From: JAKPPT01 sp964630305
Lineage (GTDB): Bacteria; Spirochaetota; Spirochaetia; Treponematales; UBA12059
Direction: 5' to 3'
NCBI GenBank assembly: GCA_964630305.1
Contig: CAZVTR010000013.1
Location: forward strand, 1 to 53,794
DNA length: 53,794 nt
This document shows positions 43,217 to 50,318 of the stretch, one piece after another; positions within the stretch are counted from its first letter, which is position 1; every line of letters starts with the position of its first letter. Under the pieces are notes generated by a model. It worked only from the letters and a program-made list of their open reading frames with translations, made no database searches and was not told where the DNA came from. A program made the position numbers and the translations under genes.

Positions 43217-44884
43217 TTATTGCGAAGATAGCTCTATCGTAATAAGTTTATCCGCCAATTTTGAATTTTCAATAACTTTACCATGATCGATGATAATTAT
43301 TATCCGATTTTGAGCTTGCTTTTCAACCCATTTAATAAGTATATTCCTTGATTTATAATCCAAAGGTCCAAAAGGTTCATCAAGTATAACTATAGTTGCC
43401 TTAGACAAAGCTGCACGTTTTAAGGCTATCAGTTTTCGCTGTCCACCAGAAAGCGCATTAAAAGAAATCATCTCACTATCCGTTATTTTTGTATGCGAGT
43501 CTCTCCATAATTCTGCAGTTACAAGATCATCATTGCGAGCAATTGGTTTTTCATATATGCCAAGCTGTATATTATTGCATAAAGTATCAGTAAATACTGC
43601 ATCATGCTGAGGAACAACACATATTGTTTGTCGGACTTCTTCATCGGTCATGGCATGCGGTGTTTTACCATTCACAAGTATTTTACCACTTTCTGGTTCT
43701 AGAGCACCAAGCAGGAGGGCAATTAAAGTAGATTTACCAGCACCGTTATCACCCTTTATTCTATAAATACCATTATCCCTTATTGTAAACGAGATGTCCT
43801 TGAATACTTGCGTTGTGCTCTCAGGATCTCTGTAGGTAAACGACATATTATTGATTTGGATACCTGTTCCCTGTGTCTCTTGTAATTCAGAACCGGATTT
43901 CCTATTTTCAGTGATTATGCTTTTGTTGTTATCCGAAACTCCACTAAGAACCTCGAGCCTATCGATTGCGACGCGGTATGATTGATAGCGATTCCGGAAC
44001 GAGGCAATACTCTGTATAGGACTGTAAATCCGTCCCATATATGACATGACCGCTACTATAGAGCCGATGGTGAGGGTCCCGCCGATTACCCATTGTGCTC
44101 CAAGAAACAACACTAAAAAGGGCGGCAAAAATCCAATAAAGGACTGCAGTAAACCGGTCAATGATTGAAATTTGAAATACGAAATATTCTTTTGATATAA
44201 GGATTCCTGATCTTTGTTCACCCTGCCTAGCGAATAGGTAAAAGCCCTATAAAAAAACAACTGCTGCCTAAAATGCCAGCTCTCGGTTACGGAATTCGCG
44301 AGATTTGACTGTACACTTTTTAATTCCTTGGCATACGCTTTGTTTTTTTTCAGGAAGAGCTCATTGGTGATTATCATGAAAGGAATGCCAGCAATAATTA
44401 TCAATGCTAGCCGCACATCCATGGTGAACAGTATTGTTGAGGCAATTATCAGCATTGAGAAGCGGTCTATGGCCTCTACAATAATAGTTGTGATAAAGGA
44501 GGCAGCTTCCGGCAAATCCGAAGTTAAGCGGGTTAAGGCATCACCCGGATCTATTCGCCGTGCCGAGCCCCTAAAATTCGACAAAGCTGATACTAGTATC
44601 TTTGAACGAACTGATATAATAATTCTATGGCTTACCGCGGTAAAAATATATGACTGCAGTATTCCTGTAAGTTGAGAACCGACAAACACTAGAAAATACA
44701 AACCTGCAATCTGCAATAGCCGTTGCAAATCAGCATGTGGTATTATCTCATCGATTACGGTTCGTGTTAATAGTGGTGATAAAAGTGAAAGAGCTGCGCC
44801 TAATTCAACAAAAACAAAACCTAATGCAATAAACCATAATCGCTTAATAGTTTCTTGCTTAATAATCTTTGTTACAGTACTCAT
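43217..44884 (-). CDS. ABC exporter (fused membrane and ATPase domains) of RiPP cluster
   Basis: 555-residue half-transporter expected to work as a dimer. Six membrane helices in residues 15-300 (type IV exporter fold) and an ATPase domain with Walker A GDNGAGKST (378-386), signature LSGGQ (478-482) and Walker B IVILDEP. There is no N-terminal C39 peptidase, so leader removal must be done by another protein. It overlaps the metallopeptidase gene by four bases (ATGA) and is the last gene of the leftward peptide operon; it likely exports the modified peptide. Confidence 0.9.
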   Translation of the reverse strand: MSTVTKIIKQETIKRLWFIALGFVFVELGAALSLLSPLLTRTVIDEIIPHADLQRLLQIAGLYFLVFVGSQLTGILQSYIFTAVSHRIIISVRSKILVSALSNFRGSARRIDPGDALTRLTSDLPEAASFITTIIVEAIDRFSMLIIASTILFTMDVRLALIIIAGIPFMIITNELFLKKNKAYAKELKSVQSNLANSVTESWHFRQQLFFYRAFTYSLGRVNKDQESLYQKNISYFKFQSLTGLLQSFIGFLPPFLVLFLGAQWVIGGTLTIGSIVAVMSYMGRIYSPIQSIASFRNRYQSYRVAIDRLEVLSGVSDNNKSIITENRKSGSELQETQGTGIQINNMSFTYRDPESTTQVFKDISFTIRDNGIYRIKGDNGAGKSTLIALLLGALEPESGKILVNGKTPHAMTDEEVRQTICVVPQHDAVFTDTLCNNIQLGIYEKPIARNDDLVTAELWRDSHTKITDSEMISFNALSGGQRKLIALKRAALSKATIVILDEPFGPLDYKSRNILIKWVEKQAQNRIIIIIDHGKVIENSKLADKLITIELSSQ

Positions 44885-45639
44885 AACATCCTAATTCTTG
44901 TATATAATATTTCAGATAATTGATCTGTACCCATGCACAGAACGTTTTCTATAGATAGATTCTCGTCAGCAATCCACGCTCTAACAATATCTGAAGCAAC
45001 CCTATATCCAGTACCTGGCATTATATTAGCATCCTCATCGCCAGTTATAAATAATTTGCTTATTATATCATAATTATCTTTGTCCCAAAATTGTATAATG
45101 TGATTAACCATGTCTGTATTAAGTTTAGTTTCATTCAATTCCGCTTGGGTTAATGAGATCAAATCATACCCTGTTATCGACGTGGCAACATATTCAGCAA
45201 GTCCTTCCTCAACAAAAAAATCTTTGAGTGTTTTGGTCATTCTCAAGACACCAGACTGAAACCGTGCTGCATGCACCAACTCATGGAGTGCGACATTACG
45301 GAGCAAGTGAATCTTTTCCTGACTATTCAAAAACCATGCAATGTCGATATAGACAACAGAAGATGTAGTATCAAACTCGCAATATCCTTGACAGGTTTTC
45401 ATTCCAAGAATTGTCATAATTATTGGAGAACCCCCATGCATGAACCACTCTTTTGTATATGTCCGAACATAATCCAAATGGATTTCAACATCCTCATGGA
45501 TGCGCTTATTTTTTTGATATGATTCATAGATTGCATACCATGCATTCCAGTCCGGTATGCTATACACATACTTTTCCAGATATTGCCTGGCATGCACTCT
45601 ACTTGCAAACTGAGAAAAAAAGCAGTCGGGAGTAACCAA
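44881..45639 (-). CDS. Cytoplasmic HExxH metallopeptidase of RiPP cluster
   Basis: 252 residues, no signal peptide. Zinc motif HELVH at 119-123 with EEGLAEY (Glu145 likely third ligand) gives the peptidase-MA/gluzincin pattern, all residues intact. Upstream of the frame there is no ATG until residue 67; the only start-like codon is TTG at 45639, 14 bases after the maturase stop and without a clear ribosome site, so the start is uncertain and translation may be coupled. A GTG at residue 15 is another option. It may remove the leader of the modified peptide before export, or degrade it as immunity. Confidence 0.75.
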   Translation of the reverse strand: MVTPDCFFSQFASRVHARQYLEKYVYSIPDWNAWYAIYESYQKNKRIHEDVEIHLDYVRTYTKEWFMHGGSPIIMTILGMKTCQGYCEFDTTSSVVYIDIAWFLNSQEKIHLLRNVALHELVHAARFQSGVLRMTKTLKDFFVEEGLAEYVATSITGYDLISLTQAELNETKLNTDMVNHIIQFWDKDNYDIISKLFITGDEDANIMPGTGYRVASDIVRAWIADENLSIENVLCMGTDQLSEILYTRIRML

Positions 45640-45653
45640 AGTATTCGTAACGT

Positions 45654-47051
45654 TTACGCTCTACTTTCTGCTGATATAGCTTGCTTTTCATCACCATTAT
45701 AGGAAGCACATGTTTCGCAACCATCAGCTGCACTGTTTTCTGCTTTTGTCTTTGCCCTCTGCTCTAGAATTAACTTCGCGGAATTTTGGAGATATTTCTG
45801 AAGATTAGACTTTACATGGACACAACGCTCTGCGTTTTTATCGATACGTCTTTTGGGGCAACCGCCCATGCAAATAGGCAAGTACACACAATCCATGCAT
45901 TCAGGATCGTTTATCGGATCATACAACATATAATCGTAAAAACGCTTTCTGTTTACCGTTACACTAGAATCAAGTATGGAACCCATACGATATTCTACAA
46001 TACCGATATCGCTCCAACATGCGTAGGTATCCCCATTTGGTGCAATTACAGTGGAGGAGATCATATCAGCACCACATGCATTAAAATGCAGAGACGGATA
46101 ATCAAACATTGCGTCATAATTGAAACCTAATTCAATAAGCTTTGCAGCAAACCGAAGCTTTTCTTCAGAAAACTCTCCATTACTCATACATGTAGATGCA
46201 GAATAGCAATTATTGGAAGGTTCTACCCAACCTAAATATATTGAAACTTTATTATGCAGCTTTTTTTCTTTTAACTCTCTTAATAGTTCATCGTTGTGTT
46301 TGTAATTTTTTTTATCAATATTTATGCGTATCACTATTGGGATTATCTCAGATGATTTACTTATGTTATTTAGAATAATATCAAATGTTGGTGCTCCTCC
46401 AGCCAGCGGACGTCTACTATTGTGAATTGTCCTTGTACCATCAATGGTTATTTGAACACCACCAACTTTAAGATCAACCAACTCGGTAGCAACTTCAGGA
46501 GTAAGAAGATACCCGTTACTTACAATAAAAGCACCATACTCTACTTTAGCTTCATTACATTTTTCTATAAATGATTTACTTAAATTTCTAATAACATCCA
46601 TGCAAAGCAACGGCTCACCACCATACCATGTTACCGAGTACTTATTTATTGTAGGAAGTTTCACCTCTAAATTCTTAATAATAGCAGACTGTACCTTTTC
46701 ATCCATGGACTTTGATATCTCTGCTGACTTTTCATAGCAGTACACACATTTAAAATTACAGGCAAGAGTAGGTGCTATCGTTAATGAATAAGAACGTGTA
46801 TCAAATCTTGATTTCCACAATCCAAATCGCAATGAATGCTTTTCATAAGTAGGATCTTCTACTAAAAATCCACCACGCAACCAATCATTTTTATCAGGTA
46901 ATTTATCTTCACCGATTTTACCACGACTAAAGTCCTTGAAAGCTTCATACCGTGCCTTATCCAACATAACAAGAGCATTGGTTCTTGCATTATATGCAAG
47001 GTACTGTCCATTTTCCTGCTCAACAAAAAAATTGTATTTCGATGGTACCAT
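45654..47051 (-). CDS. Radical SAM/SPASM peptide maturase
   Basis: 465 residues. An N-terminal region (1-85, YNFFVEQENGQYLAYNARTNALVMLD) resembles the precursor-recognition part of peptide maturases. The radical SAM motif is C98-NFK-C102-VY-C105. The SPASM region holds C326, C345, C385, C388, C394, C398 and C410 (MDCVYLPICMGGCPKRR), the ligands of two auxiliary iron-sulfur clusters. Such enzymes install thioether or carbon crosslinks in cysteine-rich peptides. After SPASM comes a charged tail with an extra C-x2-C (GCETC, 434-438) that I do not see in ordinary family members. AAGGAG before the ATG. Its natural target is most likely the 76-residue peptide of the same operon. Confidence 0.92.
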   Translation of the reverse strand: MVPSKYNFFVEQENGQYLAYNARTNALVMLDKARYEAFKDFSRGKIGEDKLPDKNDWLRGGFLVEDPTYEKHSLRFGLWKSRFDTRSYSLTIAPTLACNFKCVYCYEKSAEISKSMDEKVQSAIIKNLEVKLPTINKYSVTWYGGEPLLCMDVIRNLSKSFIEKCNEAKVEYGAFIVSNGYLLTPEVATELVDLKVGGVQITIDGTRTIHNSRRPLAGGAPTFDIILNNISKSSEIIPIVIRINIDKKNYKHNDELLRELKEKKLHNKVSIYLGWVEPSNNCYSASTCMSNGEFSEEKLRFAAKLIELGFNYDAMFDYPSLHFNACGADMISSTVIAPNGDTYACWSDIGIVEYRMGSILDSSVTVNRKRFYDYMLYDPINDPECMDCVYLPICMGGCPKRRIDKNAERCVHVKSNLQKYLQNSAKLILEQRAKTKAENSAADGCETCASYNGDEKQAISAESRA

Positions 47052-47098
47052 CTCTATCTCCTTCTACTTATAATAATTTATTTACTTTTTATAGTGCT

Positions 47099-48598
47099 TT
47101 ATTCCACCATAAGGTTGTGCAGATATGGTGTTTTTATCCTGTATAATTCATCGAATATGTGTTTTATTTTATTAATTCCATAATGTTGTATAAACATATC
47201 AACATATTCTGCAGCTCTTGTAGGGTTGACATAAAAATCGGGAATAATCCCCTGAAGTTCCTGGATATTTTGTAAAAGATAATTTCTTGCAAGTGGAATA
47301 TTTATTTTTATCTCACGGTTCTTCCCAAAATACCCTATAAAACCACTGTCATGCATAATGGCCCCCGAAGAGGGAATGCCAACACATATCGTATTCTCAG
47401 AGCCTTTCATCGCCGAAACCAATAGTTCTGCCGCAGACGCAGTTTTTGGAGAAATGCAAACAAAATGAAGTCTTTCATCGTCAATCAGCTTCATTTTATA
47501 TGAAATATTGTATAGATTATATTCCTGGTGTTTTGCATTTAATTTTCGCATTAGTATATCTTTAAAAGTTTTTGGCTCTACCATTCCTCCCGGCTCAAAA
47601 ACAGTATAAAGAAAGCCTACAGGTGTAGTACTATCAAAATATACAGAAACCCAATCTTCTACAATTCTTGACAAGCCGCCAGGGTTCATTGTTAAGTCAA
47701 TTATAATTACATTTTTTGACTTAACTTCTCTCGCAGTTTTAATAAAACAGTCTTCTCTCTCTTCGATCATTTGATCAAAAAATAAAATTGGAATCCCCGA
47801 CGATGTATAAGAGACCAATGGCCTTTCTATTTTTGAATAATACATTAAAGAATAACCCAGAACTATAATTTTTTTTCTACCATTTATTTTGATTGGCACA
47901 TCTTTACTGCTTGGTCTTGCATTAGATCTTACACACGAGATCCATGCTATTGAACCATCTTCACAAATTGTTGGAACAAGTGAATATTCTTTTTGAATAT
48001 TTTTCCCAAAATCGATAATCTCAAAAAAACCACTTTCATTTTTTATTGCCCACTTATTCCCACATAGAGGATAAAAATAAAGCTCTCTATTCCAGTAGTA
48101 CTGCAAATCAGGATTTAAAAGACTTGTATCATTGATTAAGAAATGTCCATCTTTAATAATTTTAGATAACGTTTCGCTCAATAACATTACAAATTTACTA
48201 TCACTTATCTTTGTGTCATACCCACCTATTCTTTCAATTAAATCCAGATAAGCACTCATAAACACTTTATCACCGCCAAAATAGAAATAACTAATATAAT
48301 CGCGCCGTAAAATATTAAATATATTTGAAGTCATATTAATATAATAATTATTCTCTTCTACAATTGCTTTTTTTTCTGCAATAAAAATAGGAGTGTTTTT
48401 GATTTTTTCACTGCGATTATAATAGTATTCTATATAATCCTGTAAATATGAGTTTATATTCACAACAATATTATTTGTTGGCCCAGCAAAGCATTTGCGT
48501 AGAATAGCATCATCATCAAGTATTACAAGCGCTTTATTTTCTAAATGGCAAGAAGCATGAAGACATGTAGCTAACAGTATGAACATCCACTTTTTCAT
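47099..48598 (-). CDS. S41-like (C-terminal processing protease-like) lipoprotein without usual catalytic Lys
   Basis: 499 residues from the ATG at 48598 (AGAGGT ahead; upstream start at 48622 rejected). Signal peptide with a probable lipobox LHASC (Cys17). The C-terminal half carries S41 landmarks: VIIIDLTMNPGGLSRIVEDW and TASAAELLVSAMKG with the expected nucleophile Ser388, then VGIPSSGA. In CtpA/Prc the Lys of the dyad stands 25 residues after the serine, in GEPTFGK; here that position is Ala413. No PDZ domain is evident. It may use another base, or be a non-catalytic binding protein. By position (second gene, after the precursor) it may process or bind the peptide outside the membrane. 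Confidence 0.7.
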   Translation of the reverse strand: MKKWMFILLATCLHASCHLENKALVILDDDAILRKCFAGPTNNIVVNINSYLQDYIEYYYNRSEKIKNTPIFIAEKKAIVEENNYYINMTSNIFNILRRDYISYFYFGGDKVFMSAYLDLIERIGGYDTKISDSKFVMLLSETLSKIIKDGHFLINDTSLLNPDLQYYWNRELYFYPLCGNKWAIKNESGFFEIIDFGKNIQKEYSLVPTICEDGSIAWISCVRSNARPSSKDVPIKINGRKKIIVLGYSLMYYSKIERPLVSYTSSGIPILFFDQMIEEREDCFIKTAREVKSKNVIIIDLTMNPGGLSRIVEDWVSVYFDSTTPVGFLYTVFEPGGMVEPKTFKDILMRKLNAKHQEYNLYNISYKMKLIDDERLHFVCISPKTASAAELLVSAMKGSENTICVGIPSSGAIMHDSGFIGYFGKNREIKINIPLARNYLLQNIQELQGIIPDFYVNPTRAAEYVDMFIQHYGINKIKHIFDELYRIKTPYLHNLMVE

Positions 48599-48668
48599 TG
48601 AAACCTCTTTAGCAGAAAACAATATATATACTTTAAATTATTTAAACAATTATTAAGATACATTAATA

Positions 48669-48704
48669 TTATGCAGTAGAGTAAAAATCAACTCTACTGC
48701 ATAA
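48669..48704 (-). other. Perfect 14-bp intercistronic hairpin after peptide gene
   Basis: TTATGCAGTAGAGT (48669-48682) and its exact complement at 48691-48704, loop of 8. It begins six bases after the stop codon of the cysteine-rich peptide. No T-run follows on the minus strand, so it likely protects the short precursor mRNA or reduces read-through. Confidence 0.8.
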
Positions 48705-48709
48705 AGGAT

Positions 48710-48940
48710 TTAATTATTTTCTTTAAAAAGAATATGTCTGCAAAGTTTTATATTGCAATTTTCTTTACAAATTGTGTGCACACAAACTTTACCACCTTGA
48801 AAACAGCCACAAGGTTTATAATTCCACCGACATTCTATTGAATATGTTCCTTTATAACAGTTGCAGTCAGACGTATAGCCTTCATTACAAAAACATCCAT
48901 CCATCGGATTAGCATCCATGGGATCTACTAAGAAATCCAT
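48710..48940 (-). CDS. Cysteine-rich RiPP precursor peptide (candidate)
   Basis: 76 residues, first gene of the cluster, AAAGGAG before the ATG. Residues 1-14 form a Cys-free acidic leader with the pattern VDPMDANPMDG. The rest holds 11 cysteines at 16, 18, 26, 28, 37, 44, 46, 53, 58, 62 and 67, including three C-x-C motifs (CFC, CNC, CGC). Acidic residues stand next to several Cys (D25-C26, E36-C37). The last 9 residues are Cys-free. No signal peptide, so export depends on the ABC transporter. I do not recognise the family. Target of the SPASM maturase by position; the kind of crosslink is unknown. Confidence 0.82.
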   Translation of the reverse strand: MDFLVDPMDANPMDGCFCNEGYTSDCNCYKGTYSIECRWNYKPCGCFQGGKVCVHTICKENCNIKLCRHILFKENN

Positions 48941-48967
48941 ATATTACTCCTTTAAATTAGTGTTTTT

Positions 48968-48990
48968 ATCATATTAACCGGTTATATGAT
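48968..48990. promoter_or_regulatory. Palindrome in leader of the peptide operon
   Basis: ATCATAT-T-AACC followed by GGTT-ATATGAT: an almost perfect palindrome (one extra T) centred on AACCGGTT. It lies between the proposed -10 box and the ribosome site, and could be an operator or an RNA hairpin. Confidence 0.5.
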
Positions 48991-48997
48991 ATACTTT

Positions 48998-49029
48998 AAT
49001 GTACACTTGGGGGGGGGGGGGAATGTCAA
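48998..49029 (-). promoter_or_regulatory. Candidate phase-variable promoter of peptide operon
   Basis: On the minus strand a perfect TTGACA (49029-49024) is followed by TT, 13 C, AAGTG and TACATT (49003-48998), giving a 20-base spacer. Loss of three C would bring it to the optimal 17. The -10 match is only moderate (4 of 6). Confidence 0.5.
49009..49021. repeat. Homopolymer tract, 13 G (C on the operon strand)
   Basis: Longest homopolymer of G/C in the window. Tracts of this kind slip during replication, and in Treponema pallidum poly-G tracts before several tpr genes modulate transcription. Length in this assembly may itself be an average or an error. Confidence 0.9.
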
Positions 49030-49041
49030 GCATTTTTATTT

Positions 49042-49182
49042 CTCTCACCCCAAACTCGCATGGCTCATTGAACACGATGACTATAAACAGCTTATCTTTC
49101 TTGTAGAGCGCACCATCACGCGGCTCTGCAAAAATATCAGCAGTATGAAAACACAAAGCAGTATATGGTGTCAAATCAGTAG
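49042..49182 (+). pseudogene. Remnant of a glycosyltransferase 3' end
   Basis: Second copy of the last 141 bases of the gene at 42180-43211 (91% identical). The reading frame is broken once: a run of 6 A is 5 A here (49130-49134). Otherwise the protein would continue to a TAG at 49180-49182. Weak similarity seems to continue left to about 49022, directly at the poly-G tract. The synonymous pattern of differences shows the copy was under coding selection until recently. Either it is the displaced original gene end after insertion of the peptide cluster, or the rest of a paralogue replaced by it. Confidence 0.8.
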
Positions 49183-49249
49183 TTTTTATCTATTTTTCTT
49201 CACTGTTATTGCACAACTTTCTTCATAGGCATATTATACCAGTATTACT

Positions 49250-49702
49250 ATGCAGTTACCATTTTTACAAAACTGGTCAAAACTAGAGAAAATTCTCTTT
49301 GGCGTGATAATTTTACTGGTGTTGCTCCTATTTTTAATTCCAACCATACTGCTCCCGTTTAAAAAACAATCTATCGAGACAAACAATAAAACAGAAAACA
49401 CTAAAATAATTTCACTCGGGACAATCCGCACTCACTTTGCTCAAAAATCTAAACGAATCGTAGTCATTACATTAGAACTTCTAATCGAAAAGCCGGAAAA
49501 AGACTTTCTCGATGAAGTATCTTTAAAGAAAAATCGGCTCAAAGCATTAGCTGAATCATATATTCAGCAAACTGCTGGTTCTGGCACCCAGCAAGAACTT
49601 GCTCCCCTCATGAGCCAGGGACTAAAAGATTCATTGAACAACTTGTTATACCTTGGAAAGATAGATGAGGTTGTACTAAAAAATTTTGAAATTATTGAGT
49701 AG
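49250..49702 (+). CDS. FliL-like membrane protein
   Basis: 150 residues: a single membrane helix (about 15-37) and a periplasmic domain ending with LKDSLNNLLYLGKIDEVVLKNFEIIE, which fits the C-terminal pattern of FliL, a stator-associated protein of the flagellar motor. The central part (RIVVITLELLIEKPEKDFLDEVSLKKNRLKALAESYI) also fits. It is outside any flagellar operon, so it may be a second FliL-like protein. The DUF6941 gene follows after 9 bases. Confidence 0.65.
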   Translation: MQLPFLQNWSKLEKILFGVIILLVLLLFLIPTILLPFKKQSIETNNKTENTKIISLGTIRTHFAQKSKRIVVITLELLIEKPEKDFLDEVSLKKNRLKALAESYIQQTAGSGTQQELAPLMSQGLKDSLNNLLYLGKIDEVVLKNFEIIE

Positions 49703-49711
49703 GGACATGCA

Positions 49712-50098
49712 ATGACTGTTGAGCTTTTTAGTATATGTGATTTTGCACAGGACATGATGGGTAAATTAACTCTTGTTGGTGTATTTGATTCTATCTCTGT
49801 TAAAAACTTTCCTGCCGTCCACCCCCTGCTCTCTATTGCCATTCGTATTCGCTATACAATCTTTGAACAAGGCAAACATGATGTGCGAATCGAAATAAAA
49901 GACACACAAAACCATGAACTTGTACCGCCGTTCCAATCGAGCATTACAATTTCTGCAATGAATAGTGATTCTGTCTGTACTAATTTGACACTTAACCTAA
50001 TGAATCTAAAATTTGATTACGAAACAACATGGAGGATTACATTGTTTATTGATGCACAAGAACGAGCAAATATTCCGCTATACATTCGCAAGGCATAG
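49712..50098 (+). CDS. DUF6941-like small protein
   Basis: 128 residues, no signal peptide. Opening CDFAQDMMGKLTLVGVFDSI and HPLLSIAIRIRYTIFEQGKHDVRIEIKD follow the plan of the DUF6941 family (small beta-rich protein, role unknown). Co-transcribed with the FliL-like gene. Confidence 0.6.
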   Translation: MTVELFSICDFAQDMMGKLTLVGVFDSISVKNFPAVHPLLSIAIRIRYTIFEQGKHDVRIEIKDTQNHELVPPFQSSITISAMNSDSVCTNLTLNLMNLKFDYETTWRITLFIDAQERANIPLYIRKA

Positions 50099-50229
50099 AT
50101 TTAATTTTACTTCTTTATAGATAACAATATACAGATTATTTATTTACCAAAATCAACATAGCACACTAACATTATATAACATATTTTAACATATAAAATG
50201 ATACTATAAAAGTAGTTTTTTTACTTGCA

Positions 50230-50235
50230 TATAAT
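50230..50235 (+). promoter_or_regulatory. Possible -10 box upstream of first oppA
   Basis: Perfect TATAAT in the 220-base AT-rich gap before the gene; no good -35 seen. The leader would be about 75 bases. Confidence 0.3.
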
Positions 50236-50318
50236 TCAAAAGCGGTCTAAAATAGTTCACAATACAGCTGTGTTATATACATGGCTTAAAAGTTTTTCAT
50301 AATTATGGAGGAAACTTT

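Noticed and set aside
43217..44884. Bacteriocin exporter with C39 peptidase
   Set aside because: The protein starts directly at the membrane domain; no N-terminal Cys/His peptidase module exists.
45654..47051. Anaerobic sulfatase-maturating enzyme
   Set aside because: No sulfatase gene is nearby and the setting with a Cys-rich peptide and exporter fits peptide maturation better.
48986..49228. 80-codon plus-strand frame containing a Gly run and glycosyltransferase-like residues
   Set aside because: The Gly run comes from the poly-G tract and the frame shifts after the A-run; it is a pseudogene fragment, not a gene.
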